A stretch of DNA of 46,824 bases from Oscillatoriales cyanobacterium (GCA_004292745.1 RDXH01000013.1:1-46824); one strand, 5' to 3'. Positions 1 to 7,849 are shown, numbered from the stretch's first letter. Notes: a model not told the origin generated them from the sequence alone. A program made the numbers and translations.

Positions 1-106
1 AGGAACACTTGAGATTGCAACGACTCACAATTTTAACTACAACTGTTGTTATGGGTCGGACTTCGTAAAACTCAGTTCTCTGGGGTAGAAGCAACTCAAG
101 TGACAT
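1..106 (-). CDS. Radical SAM protein, N-terminal fragment (peptide-maturase-like), runs off left edge
   Basis: Only the first 35 codons are in the window. Translation from the ATG at 106-104 gives a short lead, then VVVKIVSRCNLKCS. This has the spacing of the first two cysteines of a radical SAM CxxxCxxC cluster; the third cysteine would lie beyond base 1. The phrase K-x-x-S-R-C-N-L-x-C close to the N-terminus is typical of SPASM-type RiPP maturases such as the FxsB and GrrM groups (family knowledge). A good ribosome site (GAAGGAAA on the minus strand, about 6 nt upstream) supports the start. The gene follows a 58-aa ORF on the same strand after 88 nt, the usual order precursor then maturase. 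It could be another radical SAM family; the missing C-terminus would decide. Confidence 0.72.
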   Translation of the reverse strand, partial: MSLELLLPQRTEFYEVRPITTVVVKIVSRCNLKCS

Positions 107-146
107 AAATTTTCCTTCAAGCTATACTGTAGAACCAAAATCATTG

Positions 147-170
147 TTGGGGAAAAGCCTTCCCAGCCAA
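147..170 (-). terminator. Small hairpin between the 58-aa ORF and the radical SAM gene (possible attenuator)
   Basis: On the minus strand a GGGAA / TTCCC stem with a 5-nt loop, extended by TTGG / CAA across a bulge, lies between the stop of the small ORF and the ribosome site of the radical SAM gene. It has no clear U tract. A leaky attenuator that makes more precursor than enzyme is common in peptide-maturation operons, but here the role is a guess from position. Confidence 0.25.
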
Positions 171-194
171 GCATCTTTTCTGTAATAATCTGAC

Positions 195-371
195 TTAATC
201 AGTAGTATGACTACTGAAATCAGACCAAGCAATAGGCTCTTTACCCATACGTTCTGCTTGAATCGCTTGAATCGCAGCTACAACTTTTGGATTAATTTTC
301 CGTAGCTGTTCCTCTTTCAAACCATTAACTGCAATTTCAGCAACAGGTTTAGAACCAAGATAAACTGTCAT
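195..371 (-). CDS. 58-aa protein, candidate precursor peptide of the radical SAM enzyme
   Basis: The ORF runs from ATG at 371-369 to TAA at 197-195, with a GAGG ribosome site at 379-382 and a 7-nt spacer. The protein starts MTVYLGSKPVAEI, continues with a charged, helix-prone middle (KEEQLRKINPKVVAAIQAIQ) and ends PIAWSDFSSHTTD. It has no transmembrane segment or cysteine. The C-terminal W-S-D and F-S-S triplets fit the aromatic-x-x pattern that triceptide (cyclophane) maturases cross-link, and F-x-S is the FxsA signature, although here it is six residues from the C-terminus rather than at the very end. A leader-plus-core reading is therefore reasonable. Placement upstream of, and co-directional with, the radical SAM gene supports this. 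It could instead be an unrelated small regulator; no homologue is recognised outright. Confidence 0.6.
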   Translation of the reverse strand: MTVYLGSKPVAEIAVNGLKEEQLRKINPKVVAAIQAIQAERMGKEPIAWSDFSSHTTD

Positions 372-411
372 TTATTTGCCTCACACATTTGATTGATTTA
401 GCATAAAAAAA

Positions 412-1818
412 ATGACATCCCCTGCCCCAATGAACCTAAAAGAAGCTTTAAACCTCGCCAATAAGATAGTCTTCGATAAAACTGGCCAACACCTAGACGA
501 CTTACAGGAAGCGGTACTCAAAGGCACTCTAGAACGTGAGACATACAAACACATAGCCAAAGACTTTGACTGTTCAGAAAGTAGTGTGAGGAAAGTGGGC
601 GCAGAATTATGGGAAATACTTTCAGAAGAGTTGGGGGAAGATGTTAGTAAATCAAATTTGCGATCGGCAATAGAGAGATTGCAAGTCTCGCTGTTCTCAT
701 CAAATGTTGCACAAGACTCTGTGCAGATTAGGAATATTAATTATTGTGGAGAAGGTAGACACCCACCAGATATACCCAACTCACACCCACCAAATCAAGA
801 AACATCTAACTCAAAACAAACCAAAACTATACATCAAGATTTAAGCGAAATGCCGGAGTTGGGTAATTTCTTCGATCGCACTTCCGAACTCCAAACCCTC
901 ACAACCTCGATTCTACAACAAAACTGCCGCCTCATCGCCATCACCGGCATCAGCGGAATCGGCAAAACATCCCTAGCAGTACAACTCGTAAAACAAATCA
1001 AACACGACTTTGAATACGCAGTTTGGTGCACCCTAGACGAATTCCCCACCATAGATAAATTTCAATCTAACCTAAGACAGTTGTTTTCCAATTCCGAAAA
1101 ACAAGATTCATCCCCAACAAACCAGAAACGCTTACCGCTAATTAAATATTTACAAAACCATCGCTGTTTAGTAGTCTTAGATGACGTTCATAACCTTTTC
1201 TGTAGCGGTGAATTAGCCGGAAAGTATAAACCAAACTACGAAGAATATCGCTCTTTATTCAAACAAATAGAAAAATTATCCCATCAAAGTTGCTTTCTGC
1301 TAGTCGGTTGGGAACCACCCAAAGAAGTTCCTCAACTCACAAGCGAAAATACTCCCATTCGTACCTTACAACTCACTGGTTTAGACACCGCAGCCGCACA
1401 GGAAATACTCAGAGATAAAGGATTAGCAGAAATCGACAACTGCGAAGCACTTATTCACCGCTACCAAGGCAATCCGTTATGGTTAAAAAGCGTGGCGACT
1501 TTGATTCAAGAGTTGGGAATCGGCGCGACTGAGTTATTAATAGATGATACCATATTGTTGCCGGAAGATTTGAAAGATGTTTTACATGAGCAGTTCGATC
1601 GCACTTCCGAACTAGAAAAACAAGTCCTCTCATTGTTGGCGACAGAAAACCAGCCAGTCAACTTCGCCAAATTGCTACAAAATGGACAAATATCATCATC
1701 AGATTTGCTAAACGCATTGCAATCTCTATCGCGGCGCTGCTCGATCGAAAAACAGGAAAGTCTTTACACTCTGTCACCTGTTCTGAAGCAGTATATCAAA
1801 ACTCGACGATCGCACTAA
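412..1818 (+). CDS. STAND NTPase: N-terminal vMAP-type helical domain plus NB-ARC ATPase
   Basis: The protein is 468 aa. Residues ~7-95 match the helical/HTH domain found at the N-terminus of cyanobacterial vWA-MoxR-associated and NB-ARC proteins (EALNLANKIVFDKTGQHL, then an IAKDFDCSESSVRKVGAELW segment). A P-loop GISGIGKTSLA lies at ~178-188 and a Walker B CLVVLDDV at ~252-259, followed by helical and winged-helix NB-ARC parts. STAND proteins are signal-sensing switches whose ATPase usually sits between an effector or adaptor and sensor repeats. This one stops after the winged helix, with no WD40 or TPR repeats and no recognisable toxic effector, so it may work with a partner. It is divergent from the small-ORF/radical-SAM pair with only 40 bp between starts; Fxs-type RiPP clusters of actinobacteria also encode an NB-ARC protein. 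ATG at 412 is used; ATG at 430 is an alternative. Confidence 0.85.
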   Translation: MTSPAPMNLKEALNLANKIVFDKTGQHLDDLQEAVLKGTLERETYKHIAKDFDCSESSVRKVGAELWEILSEELGEDVSKSNLRSAIERLQVSLFSSNVAQDSVQIRNINYCGEGRHPPDIPNSHPPNQETSNSKQTKTIHQDLSEMPELGNFFDRTSELQTLTTSILQQNCRLIAITGISGIGKTSLAVQLVKQIKHDFEYAVWCTLDEFPTIDKFQSNLRQLFSNSEKQDSSPTNQKRLPLIKYLQNHRCLVVLDDVHNLFCSGELAGKYKPNYEEYRSLFKQIEKLSHQSCFLLVGWEPPKEVPQLTSENTPIRTLQLTGLDTAAAQEILRDKGLAEIDNCEALIHRYQGNPLWLKSVATLIQELGIGATELLIDDTILLPEDLKDVLHEQFDRTSELEKQVLSLLATENQPVNFAKLLQNGQISSSDLLNALQSLSRRCSIEKQESLYTLSPVLKQYIKTRRSH

Positions 1819-2035
1819 ATAAATGGGTTGCGATTTACCCTTGGGTTAGAGTTAGAGGGCGGGTTTTCGAGATTGTTTGTTTCTGGCGATGATTATTCGT
1901 AAAACCCGCCCCTACACATTTTTAACACAGAGCACTAAAGAAATGGGTGGCGATTTACCGTTGGGTTAGAGTTAGAGGGCGGGTTTTCGAGATTGTTTGT
2001 TTCTGGCGATGATTATTCGTAAAACCCGCCCCTAC
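1812..2035. repeat. Tandem duplication of a ~100-bp palindromic-ended repeat (120-bp period)
   Basis: Bases 1812-1914 recur at 1932-2034 with only a few differences, an exact 120-bp offset. Each copy has an inner unit beginning GGGCGGGTTTT and ending AAAACCCGCCCCTACA, so it can fold back. The central phrase GATTGTTTGT recurs near 41790. The first copy overlaps the last codons of the STAND gene. The rest of the gap to 2202 shows nothing else clear. Confidence 0.8.
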
Positions 2036-2202
2036 AATTTTTTGACAGAGGGTAAGATTTCAATTATACCCAATCCGCCTTAAATACCTCCTTTATTTCT
2101 TAGTCTGCGGAGGCAGACTTTGTTTATGTAGAAGCGGTTTCAACCGCCCAATCATAAATGACTGTGCTATCATAGAATAAAAAATATATTGAGTCGAGTT
2201 AT

Positions 2203-2679
2203 ATGACCACAATAACTACAGTCACAACAGCCTCTAAACTTGCTGATTACTACATCTGGTTCGCCAATGATGTCGGCTCCTACCTCAGCAACCACAAGCT
2301 ACAAAAACTATTGTACTACGCCCAAGCATGGTATTTAGCATTTGAGGATACACCGCTGTTTGATGAAGATTTTGAAGCGTGGGTACACGGACCGACTATC
2401 CCGGCTTTATTTTACGAATACAAAGAACTATTTGACTGGAAGCCCATTCTCAAAGAAGTCGAAAAACCAGAGTTTCCCGAAGAAGTACAAGAGTTTTTAG
2501 ACGAGTTATCCGATGATTACTTCTTTCGGGATGCCTATGAGTTAGAATTGATGGTGCGACGTGAAGACCCTTGGATTAATGCTAGAGGTAATTTGCCAAA
2601 AGATGAACATTCTCATGCTATTATTACGAAGGAATCAATGAAAATTTTTTACAAAACTCGTGTCATCGAAGAAGCATAA
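2203..2679 (+). CDS. Panacea-domain (SocA-like, DUF4065) antitoxin
   Basis: The protein is 158 aa. Residues ~10-120 carry the Panacea/SocA signature: KLQKLLYYAQAWYLA, then FDEDFEAWVHGPTIPALFYEYK and a later acidic helical stretch. Panacea proteins are hyper-promiscuous antitoxins that each neutralise one of many unrelated toxins (PanAT systems); others are phage-associated or proteolytic adaptor proteins. Here the gene overlaps by 20 nt a second small gene on the same strand, the classic two-gene toxin-antitoxin arrangement. Length is normal for the family. The start is the ATG at 2203 after GAGTCGAGTTAT. Confidence 0.85.
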   Translation: MTTITTVTTASKLADYYIWFANDVGSYLSNHKLQKLLYYAQAWYLAFEDTPLFDEDFEAWVHGPTIPALFYEYKELFDWKPILKEVEKPEFPEEVQEFLDELSDDYFFRDAYELELMVRREDPWINARGNLPKDEHSHAIITKESMKIFYKTRVIEEA

Positions 2680-3103
2680 AAAAAGACAAGATACTGAGAT
2701 TCGTAGTCAACCATCTTCACCAAGGAGAGAGGTTGTCAATATCCAAATTCCCGAAGGAATTAGCTTTTCTTTAAGGTATTACCAGGATGATAAAGATAAG
2801 TTCTCCATTGGTGGTAGAGATGCTAGATACTTAGCATCTCTATTGAGACGACTGCGCGATTTGTCACAATTGAATGCTCAAGAGGTTATCAATAATCAAA
2901 GTAAAAGTCTGCGTTGTCATGGCATAGCTTGGAAAGAGACTACCGAACCTAATGGCTTTGGGATTCCCAATGAATCTGCGCTAGTAAATATGCCCTACCA
3001 GTTTCAAATTTCTGCGAATGAATACGGTCGGGTGCATGGCTTTTTTAGTGAAAATGTTTTTTATATTGTCTGGCTAGACCCAGACCACAATCTTTATAGT
3101 TGA
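2660..3103 (+). CDS. Probable toxin partner of the Panacea antitoxin, uncharacterised
   Basis: The protein is 147 aa and starts at GTG 2660, inside the end of the antitoxin gene (translational coupling). The N-terminus is lysine/arginine-rich and probably disordered (SKKHKKRQDTEIRSQ). A compact domain follows, with IPEGISFSLRYYQ, a central helical part, and a C-terminal HGFFSENVFYIVWLDPDHNLY. The closing aromatic strand followed by W-x-D-P-D-H resembles the end of small nuclease-like or RelE-like proteins, but I cannot place the fold with confidence. Toxin status is inferred from the overlap with the Panacea gene. It could instead be an accessory protein. Confidence 0.65.
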   Translation: MSSKKHKKRQDTEIRSQPSSPRREVVNIQIPEGISFSLRYYQDDKDKFSIGGRDARYLASLLRRLRDLSQLNAQEVINNQSKSLRCHGIAWKETTEPNGFGIPNESALVNMPYQFQISANEYGRVHGFFSENVFYIVWLDPDHNLYS

Positions 3104-3172
3104 AATGATTAGAAATATTGATTATTTGGGAGAATTAATGTTATCCACAGTCAGGAGACTCCAAGAGCGCAT

Positions 3173-3382
3173 TGGTGTCAACTTAAGGTTCATTGCATAG
3201 TCCGGCAAGTCCGGCAAGGGTTGAAACCCCTGCCTCAAAGCTAAAGTCCTCTAAAAGAGGACTCATGATTTCTTCAGTCCTCATAGCGAGGACTTTTGCT
3301 ATTAGACAGGGAATTAATTCACGCTTAGGACTCGTGGGATGACTAACGGACTTGGCGGGCTAACAGCTTAAGTTGACACCAA
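3173..3382. mobile_element. 210-bp non-autonomous element with perfect 16-bp terminal inverted repeats
   Basis: The left end TTGGTGTCAACTTAAG (3173-3188) is exactly inverted at the right end (3367-3382). The interior carries two further short hairpins around AGTCCTC / GAGGACT and a phrase GGTTGAAACCCC shared with the repeat at 16940-17052. There is no ORF. This is the structure of a MITE. The remaining gap to 3515 has a partial palindrome around 3415-3490 and no gene. Confidence 0.75.
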
Positions 3383-3515
3383 CGATCGTTGCCGTGTCCT
3401 CGGTTACTAAAGAAAACGGGTTTCGACTTCGCTCAACCAGCAGGTTTTTACTAAATCTGTGGCTGCGACGAAATATTCTCGCAAAAAACCTGGTTTCTGC
3501 GCTATCTAGTCTTGT

Positions 3516-3650
3516 TTAAGAAAATTTTCCATAAAGAGCTAAAATAAAATTAACGCTTAAAAAACCTACTCCTAATACAAGAATCACAAAGATTGTGATA
3601 CTCAAAATAGACTGGAGCCGATCGCCAATTCCGGGTTTTTCTGAGTTCAT
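3516..3650 (-). CDS. 44-aa single-span membrane protein
   Basis: ATG at 3650-3648 to TAA at 3518-3516. The N-terminus is polar (MNSEKPGIGDRLQSI). One long hydrophobic helix follows (roughly residues 16-39, including ITIFVILVLGVGFL) and the tail ends LYGKFS. The regular codon structure and the clear amphiphilic design argue for a real small protein. No strong ribosome site is visible and no family is recognised, so it remains tentative. Confidence 0.45.
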   Translation of the reverse strand: MNSEKPGIGDRLQSILSITIFVILVLGVGFLSVNFILALYGKFS

Positions 3651-3876
3651 CGGTCAATTATTACCATAAATTTGGGACGGGCAATGGATGTTGACTAGGA
3701 CTTACGCGCAAAATCCTGTAGAATAGGGGCGCGAAGGAGGCCGATCGCCACAAACCGCTAAATACACTAGACATATCATAATATGCCAGCCATCTTTAAC
3801 TGACTCGCTCAGGTAAAAATATTAAGAGTGGCAGGAAATAATCTAAGAAATATAGTTTTAAAAAGGATAAAAATCA

Positions 3877-4740
3877 ATGCTCCACCCAATCTCGCAACCT
3901 TACCAACAACGAGAAGATACTATGACCCAAAGAGTCCTGCGGCAGCCAAACCCCTCAGCCTCTAAGCAGTTGAGACAAACAGCCCCTCAAAGACACTGGC
4001 TGGAGTTGGCAGAATACGCCTCCCTCGCAGCCTCTGGTGTCGGTTCCCTAGCCGTGGCCCTGTCGGGTCAAGCTTTTTACGGTGTGGCCCCCCTAACTTT
4101 AGCTTTGTCGCTGAATGTTGCCAACCGTTATCGATTTGAGCAGCAAGTGCGGCTTTATCAAAACTCGGAAATTGCCACAGTGCAAAAGTCTGTCAACAAA
4201 GTGGAGAAAACTGCGGCGACGGTAATTCTCAAAGTCCGTAAGCAGTTGTCCGCAGATATAGAATCACTCCGCCAGCAAATGTCTGCACTACCACGGCCCG
4301 AAAGTTTTGAAGATTCCATCAATATTGAGCAGCAGTTGCTGAGCTTGGGGCAGTCGGTAGCTTCTTTGCAGGAAATTGTCGCCTGCGCTGTCCTAGATGT
4401 CCGCCACCAGGTGAGAGAACAACTTCAAGATTTATCCGTGGGAGCACCGACAAATCTCGAAGCAGTTGAACAGGCGATTGAGGAACTGCAAAGCGTGACT
4501 CAACTATTGGGAGAAACTTCCATCACCCAAGATGACTGGGAAGGAGTCAATACTCGATTTTTAGAAGTCCAGAAAGTAATTGCTAATCTCCAAAGCCAAG
4601 TGCAGGCTCAAGCACAACAATCGGGAGATTTATCCCTCGTCAAGGCGCAAATCGATAATTTGGAACAGGAACATCAAGAAGTTGTTAAACCCCACCTCAA
4701 GCGGTTAATTTCTGTGGTGAAGCAGTTGCAGAATACTTAG
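3877..4740 (+). CDS. Hypothetical membrane-anchored coiled-coil protein
   Basis: The protein is 287 aa. After a polar N-terminus, residues ~45-85 form one or two hydrophobic segments (YASLAASGVGSLAVALSG and VAPLTLALSLNVA). The rest is a long, glutamine- and glutamate-rich helical region with heptad character (QQLLSLGQSVASLQE; VQAQAQQSGDLSLVKAQIDN). This suggests a membrane-attached coiled-coil protein, for example an envelope or scaffold component; no function can be given. An AAAGGA ribosome site 8 nt before ATG 3877 supports this start; ATG 3922 (MTQRVLRQ) is an alternative. It stands alone between repeat-rich gaps. Confidence 0.75.
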   Translation: MLHPISQPYQQREDTMTQRVLRQPNPSASKQLRQTAPQRHWLELAEYASLAASGVGSLAVALSGQAFYGVAPLTLALSLNVANRYRFEQQVRLYQNSEIATVQKSVNKVEKTAATVILKVRKQLSADIESLRQQMSALPRPESFEDSINIEQQLLSLGQSVASLQEIVACAVLDVRHQVREQLQDLSVGAPTNLEAVEQAIEELQSVTQLLGETSITQDDWEGVNTRFLEVQKVIANLQSQVQAQAQQSGDLSLVKAQIDNLEQEHQEVVKPHLKRLISVVKQLQNT

Positions 4741-4913
4741 TAAAAGTTAGTAGTGGCGTTTCCGGTTGGATCGGAATTATTTAACCGCAGAGGACGCAGA
4801 GAGCGCAGAGGGAGATTCCAGTGAGATGAAGACAGGATTATGCTATTTGTGTTAAACAATTAAAAGCTAATCTATCTGGCTGATTTTTTTTCAACCTGTT
4901 ACCAGAAAATTAA

Positions 4914-7016
4914 ATGACTGCAACCGTCACGATTACGGAAAATCCGTTACTAATTGGCAAAGGATTGCCTCCTTTTGAAGCGATCGCGCCCGAACACATT
5001 ATCCCTGCGATCGCCCACCTGCTGCCGCAACTAGAAGCAGAACTCACTGCTTTAGAAGTCTCTGTCAAGCCCACTTGGAGTGGCCTAGTAGAACCTCTAC
5101 AGGAACTCGGAGAGCGTTTAAATTGGACTTGGGGCATTGTCGGACATTTGATGGGGGTGAAAAATAGCCCGGAATTGCGATCGGCTCACGAAACTGTACA
5201 GCCACAAGTAGTAAAATTTTGGAGCAAGCTCAGTCAAAGTAAGCCTCTTTACGAAGCTTTTAAAGCACTGCGCGACAGCGAAAGTTGGGATAGCCTGGAG
5301 TCAGCTCAACAGCGAATTGTAGAAGCTGCTCTGCGAGATGCTGAACTCTCTGGCGTTGGTTTAGAAGGTGAAAAAAAAGAGCGTTTTAATGCCATTCAAT
5401 TAGAATTAGCAGAAGCTACTACTCTATTTTCCAATCACGTTCTAGACGCTACCAAAGCCTTTAGTCTCACTCTCACCAACAAAGATGAAATTGATGGTTT
5501 ACCTCCGAGTTTGTTGAGTTTAGCAGCCCAAGTTGCTCGCAGCGCCGGCGCAGAAAATGCTGATGCTGAAAATGGCCCTTGGCGCATTACCTTAGACTTT
5601 CCTAGTTACGGCCCTTTCATGCAGCACAGCACCCGCGCTGATTTGCGGGAAAAATTGTACAAAGCTTTTATTAGCCGCGCTTCTAGTGGGGAATTGAATA
5701 ACTGGCCCTTGACCGATCGCATTTTAGCACTACGCCAGGAACAAGCTGCTTTGCTGGGTTTCAGTAGTTATGCAGAATTGAGTTTGGCGAGCAAAATGGC
5801 TCCCAACGTTGCAGCAGTGGAAGCTTTATTAGAAGAATTGCGCCTCTCTAGTTACAATGCTGCGGTTAAAGATTTAGAAGAATTGCAGGCTTTTGCGGAG
5901 GCAAAAGGCGGACTGGAATCTGGGAATTTGAAGCACTGGGATGTCACTTTTTGGTCGGAACGGCGACGGGAAGAAATGTTTGCTTTTAGTGCTGAAGAAT
6001 TACGTCCTTATTTTGCTTTACCACAGGTATTGGAGGGGTTATTTGGATTAGTCAAACGACTGTTCGGCGTGACAGTAATTGCTGCGGACGGTCAAGCTCC
6101 TGTGTGGAACAAAGATGTGCGTTATTTCCAAATAAATGATGAATCAGGAAATGCGATCGCCTATTTCTATTTAGATGCGTACAATCGCCCGGAAGAAAAG
6201 CGTGGTGGTGCTTGGATGAACGAGTGCGTGGTCCGGGCTAAATTTGTGGAAGCGGGTGTTACCAAGACGCGCTTACCGGTGGCATATTTGGTTTGCAACC
6301 AAAGTCCGCCCGTGGATGGTAAACCGAGTTTAATGACTTTCTTGGAAGTAGAAACTTTGTTCCATGAATTCGGTCATGGTTTGCAGCATATGTTGACCAA
6401 GGTCGATTATGCGGGAGCATCTGGCATTAATAATGTTGAGTGGGATGCTGTGGAGTTGCCCAGTCAATTTATGGAAAATTGGTGTTACGATCGCGCTACG
6501 TTGTTCGGGATGGCAAAGCATTATGCAACAGGGGAAACTTTGCCAGAACATTATTACCAAAAGCTGTTAGCAGCGCGGCATTACATGAGTGGTAGTGCCA
6601 TGCTCAGACAAGTACATTTTAGCAGTGTTGATATCGAATTGCACCACCGCTATCAGCCGGGAGGTAGCGAAACTGTGATTGATGTCCGCAACCGGATTGC
6701 TAAAAATACTACTGTTTTACCTCCTCTGGAAGAGGACGCATTTTTGTGCGCTTTCGGACACATTTTTGCGGGTGGCTATGCAGCGGGTTATTACAGTTAT
6801 AAATGGGCGGAAGTGCTTAGTGCTGATGCTTTTGCGGCCTTTGAGGAAGCCGGTTTGGAGGATGAAAGGGCGATCGCCTCTACAGGCAAGCGCTTCCGCG
6901 ATACAGTATTAGGATTGGGTGGCAGTTTGCACCCGATGGAAGTGTTTAAAAGTTTCCGGGGACGGGAACCGAGCACTCAAGCTTTGTTAAGACATAGCGG
7001 TTTAGTGGCGGCTTAA
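4914..7016 (+). CDS. prlC: M3-family metallopeptidase, oligopeptidase A type
   Basis: The protein is 700 aa, the usual size for oligopeptidase A. It shows the gluzincin motif HEFGH at ~484-488 within LFHEFGHGLQHML, and a downstream glutamate in WDAVELPSQFMENW (~514) that provides the third zinc ligand. The N-terminal PPFEAIAPEHIIPAI is typical of the OpdA/PrlC subgroup. The enzyme is cytoplasmic and degrades short peptides, including cleaved signal peptides. It appears monocistronic, with its own terminator-like hairpin at 7153. Confidence 0.95.
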   Translation: MTATVTITENPLLIGKGLPPFEAIAPEHIIPAIAHLLPQLEAELTALEVSVKPTWSGLVEPLQELGERLNWTWGIVGHLMGVKNSPELRSAHETVQPQVVKFWSKLSQSKPLYEAFKALRDSESWDSLESAQQRIVEAALRDAELSGVGLEGEKKERFNAIQLELAEATTLFSNHVLDATKAFSLTLTNKDEIDGLPPSLLSLAAQVARSAGAENADAENGPWRITLDFPSYGPFMQHSTRADLREKLYKAFISRASSGELNNWPLTDRILALRQEQAALLGFSSYAELSLASKMAPNVAAVEALLEELRLSSYNAAVKDLEELQAFAEAKGGLESGNLKHWDVTFWSERRREEMFAFSAEELRPYFALPQVLEGLFGLVKRLFGVTVIAADGQAPVWNKDVRYFQINDESGNAIAYFYLDAYNRPEEKRGGAWMNECVVRAKFVEAGVTKTRLPVAYLVCNQSPPVDGKPSLMTFLEVETLFHEFGHGLQHMLTKVDYAGASGINNVEWDAVELPSQFMENWCYDRATLFGMAKHYATGETLPEHYYQKLLAARHYMSGSAMLRQVHFSSVDIELHHRYQPGGSETVIDVRNRIAKNTTVLPPLEEDAFLCAFGHIFAGGYAAGYYSYKWAEVLSADAFAAFEEAGLEDERAIASTGKRFRDTVLGLGGSLHPMEVFKSFRGREPSTQALLRHSGLVAA

Positions 7017-7023
7017 TCCACTC

Positions 7024-7127
7024 ATACCAATTTCATAAAGTAGCGCTACATATCTACCCCCCCAACCCCCCCTTATTAAGGGGGGGCTAAGAACTACATT
7101 TGTAATAGGACTTTATGAAAATGGTAT
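7024..7127. repeat. Palindromic interspersed repeat with C7/G7 core
   Basis: ATACCAATTTCATAAAG at 7024-7040 is inverted, with one extra base, at 7111-7127 (CTTTATGAAAATGGTAT). An inner stem of C-rich (7057-7072) and G-rich (7081-7086) runs surrounds TTATTAAG. It has the form of a MITE-like fold-back element in the 3' region of prlC. Confidence 0.65.
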
Positions 7128-7152
7128 CAGGACATACCCACAGGGGACAAAT

Positions 7153-7184
7153 AACCCGGTTTCTGTGAGAAACCGGGTTTTGTC
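7153..7184 (+). terminator. Hairpin followed by short T run, terminator-like
   Basis: An 11-bp perfect stem AACCCGGTTTC / GAAACCGGGTT with a 5-nt loop is followed by TT. It lies 137 nt after prlC. Related AACCCGGTTTC sequences recur as half-sites elsewhere (for example 17552), so it may also be a repeat family. Confidence 0.5.
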
Positions 7185-7582
7185 GTATCAGTATTATTAC
7201 GGCTATTATCCATTGAGTATTTGTGGAATTAAGTATGTAATTTTACTTAAAAATAGTGGTTGATAGTTTTTCATGTAGAGTGGATTTTGTTTGGATACAG
7301 ATAATGCTTTTATTGGCAACTATAAATCGAAAACTTTACAAAATTTTTCAGATATCGGGCAAAATAGCTGCTATTTCTTAAAGTTTTCATAAACAAGGGG
7401 GACTATGACTGATGGGGATTTGGGCTGTTTCCTGTCAATCATTTTGCGATCGAATCAATCCGGGAGTCTAAAACTAAAAAAGTATTTGACCTGAGTTTGA
7501 AAGTGGTAAAAAAACAATATTTGTATATATGATGAGAAATTAGGAATAACAGTCGATCGTTCACCTATACATTCAGCTTTTC
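7185..7582. other. 398-bp gap upstream of remA
   Basis: AT-rich sequence with no ORF or RNA gene that I can support. It probably holds the remA-gmk promoter and leader, but no -35/-10 pair with good spacing stood out. Confidence 0.4.
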
Positions 7583-7849
7583 ATGGATATTCAATTAATT
7601 AATATCGGTTTTGGTAATATTGTGTCTGCTAATCGAGTGATTGCCATTGTCAGCCCAGAGTCAGCGCCAATTAAACGGATTATTACCGATGCGCGGGAGC
7701 GAGGACAACTGGTGGATGCTACCTACGGACGCCGCACGAGAGCGGTTATTATTACGGATTCAAGCCATGTGATTCTCTCGGCGATTCAGCCGGAAACCGT
7801 GGCTAATCGCTTTGTGGTGAGCAAAGAGGGCCAAAGTCGGGATGATTGA
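7583..7849 (+). CDS. remA: RemA-like regulator (DUF370)
   Basis: The protein is 88 aa and matches the DUF370/RemA family along its length: [20 protein letters not shown], then [40 protein letters not shown]. In Bacillus, RemA is a DNA-binding oligomer that activates matrix and osmoprotection genes. Arg-rich RERGQ and GRRTRA segments fit the DNA-binding loop of that family. It is followed 79 nt later by gmk in the same direction, the same neighbourhood as in Firmicutes. Its cyanobacterial regulon is not known to me, so the regulatory role is by homology. Confidence 0.88.
   Translation: MDIQLINIGFGNIVSANRVIAIVSPESAPIKRIITDARERGQLVDATYGRRTRAVIITDSSHVILSAIQPETVANRFVVSKEGQSRDD

Noticed and set aside
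3211-3330. CRISPR-like array (GTTGAAACCCC-type ends)
   Set aside because: The phrase resembles the edge of some CRISPR repeats, but there is no regular repeat-spacer unit; it is the interior of a fold-back element.
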